A stretch of 60,000 nucleotides of DNA from Membranipora membranacea (GCA_914767715.1 OU612070.1:9877501-9937500), one strand, 5' to 3'; positions 1-12,633 are shown, counted from the stretch's first letter. Translations and numbers: made by a program. Notes: generated by a model from the letters alone, not told the origin.

Positions 1-209
1 CTAAAGAGGGACGCAAGTTGCCCGGAGTCCTCATACTGAGAGCAAGATACATCCTAGTAAACTAGAATGCATCCTAGGGGTGAGGCCATGGTGGACCTCC
101 TAATCGTAAGTGTGCAGCAAGCTGCCAGAAACTGAAACAGGCACTAATCAGCCATTGGCAGTGACACTTTGATCTTAGCCAATAGGCCAAGAAGCTGTTT
201 CTCAGAAGC
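1..209 (-). repeat. U2-snRNA-headed SINE-like repeat, copy 1
   Basis: Read on the minus strand, the element begins near 196-209 with GCTTCT...TTGGCC and continues TTGGCTAAGATCAAAGTGT. This matches the conserved 5' end of U2 snRNA apart from one inserted A and small changes. The remaining ~150 nt do not look like U2. They contain a short hairpin built on GGATGCATTCTAG / CTAGGATGTATC and end in CCCTCTTTAG at the window edge. No Sm site is visible, so this is probably a retroposed element with an snRNA-derived head (compare the described SINEU class) and not a working U2 gene. The left end may be cut by the window. Confidence 0.7.
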
Positions 210-242
210 CCTGTTTATGACAGAACAGAGGGTGGGCTGCCC

Positions 243-442
243 CTAAAGAGGGACGCAAGTTGCCCGGAGTCCTCATACTGAGAGTGTGATACATCCTAGC
301 AAGCTAGAATGCATCCTGAGGTGAGGCCATGGTGGACCTCCTAATCGTGAGTGTGCAGCAAGCTGCCAGAAACTGAAACAGGCACTAATCAGCCATTAGC
401 CATGACACTTTGATCTTAGCCAATAGGCCGTTTCTCAGAAGC
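243..442 (-). repeat. U2-snRNA-headed SINE-like repeat, copy 2
   Basis: This is a second copy in the same orientation, separated from copy 1 by about 33 bp. It aligns along nearly the whole length. It differs by scattered substitutions and lacks about 8 nt within the head, between GCTTCTGAGAAAC and GGCCTATTGG. The U2-like core TTGGCTAAGATCAAAGTGT is intact on the minus strand. Confidence 0.7.
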
Positions 443-1630
443 AAATCACGCTAATTTTTCAATGCACTGCATGCCAAATTAGCTCAACTAGCCATATGTA
501 GCTTTTCGGTGAATTTAAAAATGTAGCCTCTTGACTCCAAAACAATGGTGTCTGGTGACAATTAATCAGTTAAGCAGAAGCAAGAAACCTGTGACCCAGT
601 TACTACCACTTCAGCAGCTACTTTTCAGCTGATTGTGAACCACAGTACTTCAATCTGTGGTGTCATAGTTTCTAGCTGAGGGAGATAAGTCACTAGTCAC
701 CACTGCAGATAAGCTGTCATTGCCTAATAGGCAGCCTTCCATGAAAGTTAGGAGATTACTCTGGTGTTTGAGGAAAGCGAGTTGGAGTTGAGGCAAGCAG
801 AAAAAAAATCCAGAAGCAAAGGCACCATCTGCTGCGGTTATTTTGCCAGCGGGGGAAGAGGAAGAGGAAGCGGATGTGTAACGCCCATCAGAGGGAATAA
901 AGACACACATACAGATTACTGCGCGCATGAAACCTGCTGCTTGGAGAGAACCCGGTCATGCAGAGGGTGGTTTCAATAAGGATGTTAGCTGCCACTTATC
1001 CATGTTTCAATTAGCAATCTAACGAATTTCATAAACTAGGCTGAGTTATAGATAGGGCCCATGCTGTAACTCATCCTAGTAGATTGATATTCCTTGTGGA
1101 AAAGCCCTCTATTATCACTGAGCACGGCAGAGTTTTTGTGTCTGTGAATTTTTGTGTTTATTGATCACTGCAGATTGATAACACTCTGATGAGTCTGTAC
1201 TTATATCATATACTCAATTATCTTATACAGCATAATTCATTGCAAAACGTGTATTATTTGATCTGATTTACAAAAATAAAAATAGTATAGCGTAAAAATT
1301 ATTTAATAAAATTCAAATAATATCATCACCCAATCAGCATTAGGCATCAGTTTCAGACCATATTCCCATATTTGATGAAGAGACATCTGCCGGCTAGTGC
1401 AGTGTTATGGGGTATGGTTTAGCTGTTGTTGCTGCCCAGTTTTGATCTGCGATGTCTGCATGAGGACGACTCAGGAAGCAGGAGGTTTATGCATGTCTCA
1501 ATTCTTCTGGCCGTATATGACACATATCATCTGAAAAATCTTGCAAAATAATTATAAATGTCAGCAATTCTTTCTTGCTGAGCAGCCAGAAGCAGTTGGA
1601 AAACTTTGTGTGATGGCAGGTTAAAGCAAC

Positions 1631-1823
1631 ATAACTCCGGTGAAAATAGACAATCTCAATCACTTCATGTTTATGACAATTATCTTATTAGCTTAAGCCT
1701 GGTCAAATAAACATATCCCTATATTTTTTTGCAGGCATAGGAAGTCGATTTAGTTCAACTCGATAAAATTGCCAGGTTCCTTACGATTATACTCTTAAGT
1801 GAATATAACAAGATTGCTTCCAA
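1631..1823 (+). repeat. dispersed direct repeat, copy 1 (~190 bp)
   Basis: The segment resembles 2341-2531 over about 190 bp. Shared landmarks include TTAGCTTAA, TCTGGTCAAATAA (here CCTGGTCAAATAA), TATCCCTATA and TTTAGTTCAACTCGATAAAA. The copies are roughly 80% alike by eye and lie about 710 bp apart. No coding content is recognised. Confidence 0.7.
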
Positions 1824-2340
1824 TGCACTTCATTTTGTGTGGAATGCCAAGTCAACCACCCTCTACCACCGGAATTGAGTCCCATTCTGGTGGGCATCTG
1901 CGAATATATATACTTTTATTGGCAACCGAAGTTATCTCATTCGAAATGTTTTGCACTCAAAGCCAGAAAAAAACACATTTAAAACAAAAATGAAACATAA
2001 AGGAAATAATATCATCAATGATGTTCGTCAAGTTGATATTATATGGTTGAATAGTAAAGTTTTGAATGAGCTGAACTTCTCTTTAGATATCAAATGTAAT
2101 GATAAAGAATTGTAGGCAGCAGAAACCTTGTATCTTAGATTGTCAGTATGATATAAAAGTAAATGTTTATCACGAAAATTGAACTTGGTAGTGTTTTTAA
2201 ATCCTCTATAAATAAATGGAGGTGTCAAAAAATTGTTTATCTTATGCGAAAAAAGTGAAGTGTAATAACAAACAAGCTTAGGAAGAGGTAGGAGTTGTAA
2301 TGATTGTGCAATGGATTCGGTTGGAATCCATTACGATGTG

Positions 2341-2531
2341 CAACCTAACTCAGGTCAAAATAGCCAATCCAATCACTTTGTATTTATGAAATTAGCTTAA
2401 ATCTGGTCAAATAATCCTATCCCTATAATTTTTGCATGCATGGCAAGTAAATTTAGTTCAACTCGATAAAATGGCCAGGTTTCTTCCAATTGTACTTTTG
2501 AGCGAATGTGATAAGATGGCTTCCAATCGAT
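2341..2531 (+). repeat. dispersed direct repeat, copy 2 (~190 bp)
   Basis: This is the partner of 1631-1823. It carries the same ordered landmarks, including TTTAGTTCAACTCGATAAAA and GGCTTCCAATC near the end. It is probably an old repeat-family member or a local duplication. Confidence 0.7.
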
Positions 2532-3081
2532 CGGAGTGACAGCTTCTGGGTCTTAGTTGCACATGTTTTCTGTGCGGCAGTAAATGTACTCAGTGGCTGG
2601 AGATAACTAAGTGAATTAATTTTCTCTTGTGTCATTTAGATGATCTAATGATATTTTGGGAAAATCTGTCGTATCTATTCACCCAACAGGACAACGGCCG
2701 CATAGATGCAAATAGATGCGAAATGTCGTATCTGTTCCCATCTGAGATATATAAAGTTCATATTTGTGTAGGTCATATCAAAGCATTGTGATCTATTGTG
2801 ATGCTCAGATGCTATCTGTATAAAGTCATTATTATGCCTACTTAACAATAAGTGGATAAATCATATTATATAATGACTTGAAAAATATTTTATTAATACT
2901 ATATCAATAATATGATTAAATGTTCATGGTCATTGATGCTAGTTTGATTATGTTAAGGTTATGATATTACTCTAAAATTCTGTACAATTGTGACATGCTG
3001 TGAGCAATGTATTTATATAACTTAGTTGTGATTACAGGCAAACTGCTCAATAATATATACATACTTATAAAATCAACTTCA

Positions 3082-3250
3082 CAAAATAAAATGAAATTTA
3101 AAATGAAATAAAATGAAATAAAATAAAATGAAATAAAATCAGATAAAATAAAATAAAATAAAATAAAATAAAATAAAATGAAACGAAATGAAATAAATTA
3201 AAATAAAATAAAATAAAACAAAATAAAATGAATTAAAATAAAATAAAACA
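3082..3250 (+). repeat. AAAAT/AAATG microsatellite
   Basis: About 170 bp of nearly uninterrupted ATAAA pentamers, with ATGAA and ATCAG variants. The tract then decays into ATGAAT hexamer-like sequence up to about 3290. Confidence 0.9.
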
Positions 3251-5939
3251 AATATGAATATGAATATGCATAAGTATAACTATAAATATGTATACGAAAC
3301 ATAATATTGGGGTAGAATTAGCTGAGTAGTGAGCGGCCTTGTAAAAGGTGGCGGTGGCCTTATCATGCCCATACCTACCTGTTCTGGTATGACATTCGTG
3401 TCAGAATAAGGTCCACATACTGGAGTTGCCTGTCAAGGATGTTCTCTGTCTAATAATGTATATGCTTCTTTCTCTGTCAAAGCCCCAGGATGGTAGGGTA
3501 GGAATTACAGAACAACAGGTCAATGACAGTGGAATGCATAAAAAAATATCAAAAAAATTAGACTATGAAAGTGATTCTGAGATTTTTGGGAGGGCAATGA
3601 ATTCCTCTAGGAGGTCATTGGAGAGAAGAGAAACTTTTTATACCGAATCAAATACTGGATAAATTTAGTAGACAACTCTTACTGACAAATTGACTGCATT
3701 GACTGACACTATCCCACCCGTCCTGTACTGATTGTCCAAATTGTTTTCTTTTCAAATAATTTGCGCTTCAGTTACTAACCAGAGTCCATAAGCCCTTTCC
3801 CCCCAAATAAGTCACTTGAGATCACTCAATGACCACGACCAAAGTCTTTGACTTTTCATTGTTTATATTATTATGTCCCTTGTGATACCGTGGCCAGTGT
3901 CAAGTTTTGATAATGAAATGAATTTTCAGGTGATGTCAAGTAAGTGTCAGGCGGGTAATAAGTCTAATGCAGGGGTGGAAGTTATTTGTGCATTCTATGC
4001 ATTTAGTCAGAGGCCTCAAATAACTCTATCAGCTTTTCAAATGCCTGCAAATGCTATTAAGTGGTGCACTGCAAGTTTTATTGCAAGTTATATAATGTGT
4101 ATTTTTCCTTACTATGTCAATTCTAATCAGAGTTTTATGAGAGAGTTGTGTCAAGAATGATTTGACGGAGTGTTATTATTTCACAATCCATAATATGTAT
4201 TTACAATTTCTTTTGGTAATGTTGAGCCAATAAATGTGGAACATGTAAGCAACTTTTACAAGACATAATTTGTTATCTGATATATCAGATCACTGCAGGT
4301 ATAGAGTTGGAACGATTTCTTCCCTCTGATCTAGTGGCTGAGGGATTTGCATTTCCCGGTGAGGCAGTCACGTGAAGAATGAGTAATCATTGAACTAAAG
4401 TCTGTCAGTAGAACTGGTGGTGCAGAACTTTTGCTCAGAATGTGAAACTGTTGAGTGATGACTATTAAGAAAGAAATGCTAATGCTTAACTGAACCGAGC
4501 CTGAAAACTTTCTACCTAATAAACATGTTGCCTTTAAAAATGGGCAATGCTTGTCAACTGATATGTACGGCTTGACGAAACGAGATCTCTGACATTGTGA
4601 AAAACTTTTTTGACTGCAAGGCTCCAGCGGCTTTTTGCTTTCAGGGTTAATTTTGACCTATTTATGGCCGATGGAGGTGATGGAAGTATATAACTGTCGA
4701 GGTCTAATTTATAGTTCCGTTTGGCTCAGCGGATCTCTGTTCTCACTCAGTGTCTGTTTCAATGGAGGTTCAGATTACTCTAAGAAACATGCCAGTTGCC
4801 ACCATACAAAAGAAGAAAGTTTGACGGGATTATATCAAACTCCGACCAGTTCAAGCCCTCATTGCCCTTATTCAAAATCCAGAACAACGTATTCCTGAGA
4901 TAAACTAAAAGTGTTGATTTGAAAATTCAAAAAATTATGAAAGAGCAACTCAAGTTGGTCATAAATCCGAAAACCGTGTCTGTGTCAGTGTCTGATATAA
5001 TCAGGATCACTTTTGCACTAGAAAACATGCTATACACCAGCATTCAGCAATACAAAGTCAATCGGTATTGTATGAGGTATTCATATTTGCCTTCATAATG
5101 GGAAGTTGCGTTTTGCAACTAAAAATAGCCAGCAAATCCTTATGAAAATGGTTCATCATAACTCAAAATCAATCTTACTATCTATCTAGACTGTATTTTA
5201 GTGCTTGCATCATATCAAAAGGAAAATATGTCATTCCAATGATAAACAATGTAAAACATGATACTGTTACCAATTATTTGTTTCATTTCAAGCTGTTACA
5301 AATACAGAGGCTGGAACCAAGACCAAAATCGCAAAGAAAGTTGTCAAGTTTGCTTGGAATGCGCTTGGTTAATTCTGCAAGGTAACAATAAAGTACATAT
5401 AATTGCCCATTGTTTTGTCAACAATATTAAGAAATACTATAATAATGAATTGCCACTGGCTAGCTAATTATTACGCTAACAGAACAGATTTCAGGTACAA
5501 AGTGACATTATAATCTGTAAAGGGTGAATCATAGCTAGTTTGAAAGTCGTACTTTATAACAACAGATATGTTTATGTTACTTTCCTTCTATCTTGCAGAG
5601 CTCATTACAATACATCGGCATACACAAAGAACCGCTCCAGATTTCCAACATAATCCAGTTTTATCTATAGATTATAAATGATTGATTCTTTACTCATAAA
5701 ATGTTAACCTGCTGAAAAGTTTTTGGTTATGGTCAGCATGACAGAATGCTCAGCGTTCGATGTCTGAAGTGAAAATCGTTGTATTGCAAACATGAGAAGA
5801 ATCAATCATACGGATACATTACCTATAGAAAAGATGTCTTAAAAGTGATCATTCGGGGTGAAAAGAGGTTTCGCAACTCATTTTCTTCAACTGTGCGAAA
5901 CAAATACTCGGCATGAATTATTGATGGTGGAAAGATTGC

Positions 5940-6073
5940 CTTCCATAAGGGAAGCTAACTCTCAATCCCTGCATCATGATGTCACTACATCAAAAAGTTT
6001 GTGGCATAGCACTTTGTGAATGGCGTCTGACATCATAATGCAAGGAATGAGAGCGACCCTCCCTTATTGGAAA
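5940..6073. repeat. foldback (MITE-like) element
   Basis: Two imperfect inverted arms of about 45 nt (5940-5984 and 6028-6073) flank a ~43-nt loop. The left arm runs CCTTCCATAAGGG...ATGATGTCAC. The reverse complement of the right arm begins TTCCAATAAGGG and ends ATGATGTC. No ORF lies inside. Confidence 0.7.
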
Positions 6074-6812
6074 CCTATGTGTTCTAATGACTAACATAAA
6101 ATGGTAGCTTGAATTACCAATACAAGAAGGAGAGTGGGTTTTTTAGTTTACTTCTCACAATTTTGAATGACACACAAAGGCTGCCTAATCGTAAGTTTAC
6201 TGATGCTGCCGTCAGATTGATATTAATAAGCCATTATCAATTTCCAAGTTTCATAATGACAGTAATTATTAGGTAGTGGACTGAGGTGTAAAAAATAATT
6301 CTGCAAGATTGCTGCCTCAGAATGTTGGTTTTACCTCATGGTGGTTCTAAGGTGACCGTCCATGACGACTACTTTTGTAGACGCTACCAGAGCAGCCCCT
6401 TTTAGAGATAAGGGATAGATATCAATATCAATTACTCACTGTCTGTTTTATATCATAATTACCACTAACTCAATAGATATCCAAATTTACCATTAACTCA
6501 ACCTGCACAATTAATAAGTCTAGATATTGAAAACTCTTTAAGATACTTTATTTTATGTCTATTAAAAGTCAAAGTTAAAACACAGTTAAAATTGTATAAG
6601 TCAAAACTCAACTATAAGTTTAAAACTCAAATAACCGACTCTCTATGAATATCAAAGTTCTCATTTATATAGGCAGCGGTCACAACACCAGGTCTACGTG
6701 GACACACAATCAAAAGGTACAAATCATATATAATAGTCCGATAAAATCAGAATGGTTCGATAACAACATAATTCTACGGCGGGAAACCGGCTTAGATCAA
6801 AAGGATGAAGCT

Positions 6813-7026
6813 ATTTGTTGAGCTATAAAATCAAAGTTTTATGCAATATTATCTTGTGGAGGGTGAAAGAAGAGGTAATAATGTTACGGCATACGAGATT
6901 TTGTCTATCTGGCACCCAAGGATCAAACGATTTGTTGAACTATAAAATTATAGTTTTATGTAACATTTTCTTGTGTAGGGTGAACAATCAGGTAGATTAC
7001 GGCATAAAGGACTTTGTCTGTCTGGC
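6813..7026 (+). repeat. tandem duplication, unit ~117 bp, two copies
   Basis: Copy 1 (6813-6913) and copy 2 (6930-7026) both run ATTTGTTGA(G/A)CTATAAAAT, then an AGTTTTATG block, CTTGTG.AGGGTGAA and TTACGGCATA, and end TTTGTCT.TCTGGC. They have diverged at about one base in five. Confidence 0.75.
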
Positions 7027-8370
7027 GGCTGACTTATTATTTAAAGTTAATATTGTTACGTCAGGATCCATCCAGCGGCTGACTCTAACTAGGTTATGTG
7101 CAAAGAGAATACAAAAACTGCTTTGTTCAATCCACAACACAGAATACTTCCTTCAAGGAATATTACGCAAAGGGTGATTGGTATGATGGTGAATGACCGA
7201 TAATGCTACACAGATGGATGTTGCACATGGAAATTCATGAAGTTTGTCGAATAGCTCAAGATTAATTTCTTTAGCTATCTTTATCTCTACCATGAAAGCT
7301 TTATCACAACAGCCAATACTTTAATCAAACTGAAAAAACGTTGAGTTGTGACAAGTCATGTGAACTGCAGGGAGCCATCAAAACAAGCAAATAAACAAAA
7401 TCAAGATGAGCATTTTTTATCTGGCTTCATCTCAGGAAGTTATGGGCATCCATCCTCAAAACTTCACAATAATATATTTGAGACACTGATGGATATAATG
7501 TGGGAGTAAGAAGGTGATTGACAAATTAACCAAGAAGTTGTGAGTGAAAATCCATGCAGAGAAGCATGTGTGTACTACGGCAATTAAAAATCACACTATT
7601 TCCAACAGCTAATTGCTCTTGTTCTTAAGCTGATAAGATAAGTTCAATTGATACAAACCAACCGGATAAAAGTCTACTTAAATGTACACGTAAATCACCT
7701 TTCATTAGCAGCTTCCCAGCTGTCTTTACAAGAAAAATATTACATATTATGTGTTTACCACAGCTAGAACATTTCAAAGCTGTGTTTTGCATTATAAACA
7801 TATTGGGACACACCTGAAATCTGTGTCCAGTCTTTTAAACATAAACAAAAAATATACTCACATCCTTAAATTTGTGTGTATTAGTATGTATTTTTTTTCA
7901 TAGTATTATGTATTGGATTAGCACACAACATTTAGAGACCAGGTCAATTATATACATGTTCACATCAGGTGAAAACAGTTGAGTCACATTTTTGTGTGTT
8001 TGCGGCATTGCTCTTCATTATATCAACGTAGATCAAAACAAATTTAGAAATGCTTTGTGGGATAATTGACATATCTAAATATATATCCAGATATAAGCTG
8101 TTATACAAAATTACTCTATTATGACGAGATGATGCCAGTGGTAAATAAAGGGGCCTTGGGTAAGCCATAAGTCCAGAAAGGTGAAAATTAAGCAAGGAGT
8201 GGTAGCAACTGGATATCGAGTTATCTGGTGATGCTTCAAAAGAGGATAACTCCCCATATTTATGATACAATAAATGAAAAGTTGTATACTACTTTGAAAT
8301 AGTAACCGTGATCAATACTACAAACTTAATCTCTTAGTAAACTCTGCCGGCTCCCTTATTTCTTAGATGC

Positions 8371-11300
8371 CTACAACTTAGATGGTGTCTGCACCCTCAG
8401 TAACTTTTTAGCTAGAGTAACAACTTCCTCTGCACAGCCCCAGTGTAAGGTTACTCCTATACCACCATGGCCATAATTATGAATTACCTGAAAAGAAATG
8501 TAGGAGTGATAAATCATTTCTTAGTTATCAATATATTTTGTCGGCTGCTATCGAGTCATAATTCAAACCAGGTTCAATCAGACAAGAACAAAGATATCCA
8601 TATTTTTGGCAGGCCCTTAAAACGGTAGCAAAGAGTCCTCAAGTTTTGTTACTGAAGAAGTGATGCTTCCTTGAGAATACATAGTTCATCCATCATTGAC
8701 TTTCTGAAGCTAAAGAGGGACGCAAGTTGCCCGAAATCCTCGCACTGAGAGTGTGATACATCCTAGAAAACTAGAATGCATCCAAGAGGTGAGGTCATGG
8801 AAAACCTCCAAATCGTGAGTGTGCAGCAAGCTGCAAGAGACTGAACTGGCACTAATCGCCCGTTGGCAGTGACACTTTGATCTTAGCCAGCATACTGAGA
8901 AGCAATTGTGGATATATAGACAGACAGAATACCTTAGTAGTAGGATGCCAGGTGGAGTCTTCCTCTAATCTTATACCCTCAGATCTGGATGGTCTGAATC
9001 CGCACCAATCATACACCACCTCTGCACTCTGTAATTATTACCAGGTCAGGTTTACATAGTTAGGTCAATAGTTTTTCAATACATCTTCAGTCAATAAAAA
9101 TTTTGATCATTTGGATACCTGTTTGACAGCAAAAGTTGGGATCAAGGGAGATAACTATCAAATTACAGGGCCATAGTTTAGAAAATTGGTCAGGGAGGCA
9201 AAAATCCGAGGCTAGTCCAAAGCATCACCAGGAAGGGTCCTATAAGTTCCTCCCTAAACAATTTAAGGCATATAATGAGCAAATGGAAATTCTGATTCTG
9301 AGATATTATGATTATTCAATTATAGTGTTTTTAGGCCACTGTAGTTAGCTTTCTAGGAGAGGCAGTGTCTCTCCTAGAACTACTGGCCTGTATTAAAACA
9401 GTTATCATTGATGCTTATGGTAGTACTATCCATTCCATTCTCCCTACCTACCTTTCAATGACTGCAAAACTTAGTTAGAGGAATCCAAGTGAAGTGTAGA
9501 TAGCCCCTCCACCCCTGTCATGAATAGAAAGTTGTCGATTGCCTAATAAACAGGATTGATTGATGAAATAAAAAAATAGACATACATTAATAGATATACA
9601 TTCATTACATACTTTCAATGCTGGGAGCCATTTAGAGCAAAATCCCATCATCCTCTCTTTTGTTTCCTCCTTGATTAAGTATTCACTCTGATTTTTTTCA
9701 AATGTACCGCCGACAGTTATCAGGTCCTGCCTGTAAAACAGACCAACTTAATTTTAATCATACCTTTATGCATTGTCTAGCAGAATTATGGTAAGGGGTT
9801 GACCAGCTGTCTAAGCAACCAAGTCGTATCAGGATAAGATATCCAGATGTTAGCTCAAAATATTTGTAACTTGGAGCACAAGTTAATGACATGAGTGAAA
9901 TTTTGAATTGTCAAATTGTGATTCCCGTTATCAGGGCGGAATAGAAAATTATAACACTCTTCTATTCTACATGATGTATGAAAATCAGCATTTACACTTT
10001 TATCATCAATAATGACCCCGGGATCCTCGACGAATCCGAGATGGAACAGAATTTGTGCGAGAGATTTCTATTCACGTATTATCTCTCTGATTCATCAACC
10101 ATCCCATTCCATAGATAAGCTATTTTGCACAGGCATTAAATAGTGAAATTTATTGTTAGCTTACATTCACTCATCATCCCTACCTTGTATAAACTAAACT
10201 TACTTTTGCTAGCTAACATTAAATCACTTCATAAATTAGGATATATGATATCACCTGAGAACGGGATAGCTTTAGAGCAACTCACCCAGGTATGATGTAG
10301 TAACAAGGATCCTCATTCAAGAGAAGAGCCTCATTCTGGTTAATACCCCTTACCTAAAAAATCAGATATGAGTCTGAACAGTATTGTTGACAGGAATGTT
10401 GATTCACGGGTCTATGGCAAGCAAAGACAAGCTAAATTCTGTTTATTTCAAGAAAAACAAAAACCGTTTACAACATGTCACTAATGAATCAGTGTGCGCT
10501 TGGGACAGTTTTACAGCCATAACTATTGCTTGAGCAAACCTGAAAAGACATGATAAGTCGTTGTAGAAATGCATCAAATGTCATATCCTTGAGAAACATT
10601 AGCACTTCTGTGGCTTACCTTGATGACCTGTCCGCGAATCGGAATCATCTTATTGTCCTTCACCAACTCTGCTGCTCCAAGTGCTGCACAATTGATCACA
10701 AGATCATAGTCCTTACAAAACTGTCAAACCATCAGGTACAATCAAATATTCCATGAAAGATTTAACAGGTAACCAACTCAGATAATGGTATTTGTTGGCG
10801 GCGTTAAATCCAGTACCAGGGGCTAGGTACATATTAAGTATGGCAGTGTTTGTTTCTGAAAAAATGTCTGAACTTATATGGAAATTTTTTCGGCCTGATT
10901 TTTATTGCTACCCAAGAGGAGTAAAATATTTGCAAAGCAAAAAGGATTTTTGCATATACTCCATGCCTCGAATAGCAACTCACATGCCTCTGGGCATATC
11001 AAGCCTAAATCGCCTCACTAGTTATTAACTGTCAATATTTGGTTAACAATGTGATGAAAAATACACCAAACAGGAAATAGCCAAACTTTGTTCTAGCCAA
11101 CACTTACTTACATTGCAAGTCCTTGTGTACAAAAACCTCTTTGCATGTGAAATTCACTCACCTCTGAAAGGTCAGTTATTTTCCGTTTGATAATCTTGCC
11201 TCCTCTCCTAATGATTTTCATTGCGAGCCAGGGGAGATAAATCCTCGGTTCACAAGTGAATGACGTATAAGAGTAACCATCTTCAACTTTATCTCCAAAA

Positions 11301-12633
11301 GCTTTATATTCCTTTTCATCCATTCTGTGGAAGTGGTCGACAACCTGAAGGAAATCCTGAAGCTGCCAAAAATATTCAAGAACATCATAAAAATGTTAGG
11401 AGTGATGGAAAAACTCAGAAAGCAAATACAAATAGATTTTGGTCATACCGTGACAAAGTCAAATCTCAGTTCTACAAACCAACTAAATGCTTGCTCAACT
11501 TTTTATGAACCAATTTCCTAGGCTACAGGATATACAAAACTAAAATTCCATAACCATAATTATCTAAAGATTACTTCGTCTTGGTGTTTCGATCGGAGAG
11601 TTTTTATCGTCAAAGCAGATACTCCCGCTTGTATCGAGTCAGATGACAGCGCCAGTTTTCTCAGGTAGTCATAGGTCTTAACGCCCCATGATCTGAAAAT
11701 TTAAACCAACTTTAAAGTAGCATTCAACCCAAATGACTATTATGTCACTCTTAGCTAGACTTTTTATGTAAATCCAAATAATATTCACACTTTTTGTTTT
11801 ACTTTGTGGCCCTCTTTAGTAAAGGGTGTGGTAGTTTATGTTTATTCATATTTTCACACTTGTCGTCATACGTCTGATGGTCAATTTGATCAAGAATCTT
11901 TATGAAAGAACCCTCGACCTATGTAAGTTTTTGTTTTGTTGTTGCGTTTAACATTTTTCTATGTTTAATTTGCCGGAATGGTTAGTAACAATCTGTTCAA
12001 CTGACATAATATAAAAATATTTGGAAGTTTTTGAATTACAATATATTATATTTTACATCATAAATTTCCAAATGTAACCGTCTGTTAAAATATATACAGT
12101 CACAGATAACCAAATATTATACAATCGGTCAAACCTGATTTTGTCGGCATCAGTGTTATAGTTATCGTACGGCTCCCAGACCCCTCCTGATCCATCAGAA
12201 GTTAAGTTAGGTGAGAAATCTTCTGAGACAATCGTAACCTGTGTGAGTAGATAAAGTAGTGAGTAGTATATATCTCTAGTAGTAATGGCCTCATGAAGGA
12301 ATGAAATGTTACCAATTGAGTTACCACAATCAACATAATCAAACTTGAAAATTGATGAAGCATTAACAATCAGTTTCAAACAATGTCAGCTTCCAACTTT
12401 GATTCCTTTATACATTTTATTTATATCAACGCTCGTATGAACCAGCTTTGACAGGATCAGTCTCAGAATTGGTAACAGAGGGTGAATTGAGGATTTGCTC
12501 AGTGACAGGGATACAAAGAATTATCCACTCATACCTCAGAGTTGTGTATCTCTGTCTGAAGTCTAAAAGCACATGACATGCCCGACACACCAGCGCCGAT
12601 CACACCAATTCTAACTTTTCCAGTCATCGCCAT
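8371..12633 (-). CDS. D-amino-acid / D-aspartate oxidase family, peroxisomal flavoenzyme (9 exons, 337 aa)
   Basis: This FAD-dependent oxidase converts D-amino acids to 2-oxo acids with release of ammonia and H2O2. Coding exons in transcript order are 12633-12535, 12238-12135, 11692-11575, 11362-11162, 10711-10619, 10353-10286, 9730-9613, 9028-8933 and 8487-8371. All junctions keep phase. The N-terminus has the Rossmann dinucleotide motif GVIGAGVSG (residues about 9-17), then [12 protein letters not shown]. Family landmarks follow: [18 protein letters not shown], a YYIIPG segment with the substrate-site tyrosines, and CGFRPSR, whose Arg should bind the substrate carboxylate. The C-terminal flavin motif is [17 protein letters not shown]. 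The last residues SKL are a canonical peroxisomal targeting signal 1. The length suits the family (about 340 aa). The acidic or neutral substrate preference cannot be settled by eye. The start of exon 4 is ambiguous by 6 nt, with both options in frame. A U2-headed repeat lies in the last intron. The gene is transcribed divergently from TMEM232. Confidence 0.93.
8710..8904 (-). repeat. U2-snRNA-headed SINE-like repeat, copy 3, in the oxidase last intron
   Basis: This third copy is in the same orientation as copies 1 and 2 and in sense with the oxidase transcript. On the minus strand it begins TTGCTTCTCAGTATGC, then TGGCTAAGATCAAAGTGTCA, and ends CGTCCCTCTTTAG. The U2-like head starts about 29 nt downstream of the splice donor of the penultimate exon (donor at 8932/8931). 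Confidence 0.75.
9312..9392 (+). repeat. short GC-rich hairpin repeat family, copy A
   Basis: Contains AGGCCACTGTA, TTAGCTTTCTAGG, GGCAGTG, CTCCTAGAACTAC and GGCCTG. Its inner part is self-complementary (TTCTAGGAGAGG against CTCTCCTAGAA). Further copies lie at 41811-41921 (minus) and 53200-53316 (plus). Confidence 0.7.

Larger units (their letters stand above)
443..3081. other. intergenic, no gene recognised
   Basis: Only short ORFs occur here, with no recognisable protein and no convincing splice structure. The stretch contains a direct duplication (1631-1823 and 2341-2531) described separately. A short reading frame with an acidic end lies near 790-880, but it lacks a plausible acceptor and was not called. 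Confidence 0.5.
3251..8370. other. intergenic, no gene recognised; holds a foldback and a tandem duplication
   Basis: No gene could be supported. The most coding-like frame is 3486-3662 (charged, Ser/Lys/Arg-rich, ending in a stop), which might be a terminal exon but has no supported upstream partner. AATAAA occurs near 4229. The foldback at 5940-6073 and the duplication at 6813-7026 are listed separately. Confidence 0.5.

Noticed and set aside
1-442. Functional U2 snRNA genes
   Set aside because: Similarity stops after the first ~40 nt, the branch-site-pairing region is lost and no Sm site is visible, so they are repeats.
764-979. Short frames with Gly/Arg-rich or acidic ends
   Set aside because: No acceptable acceptor, no start context and no recognised family; conflicting frames on both strands.
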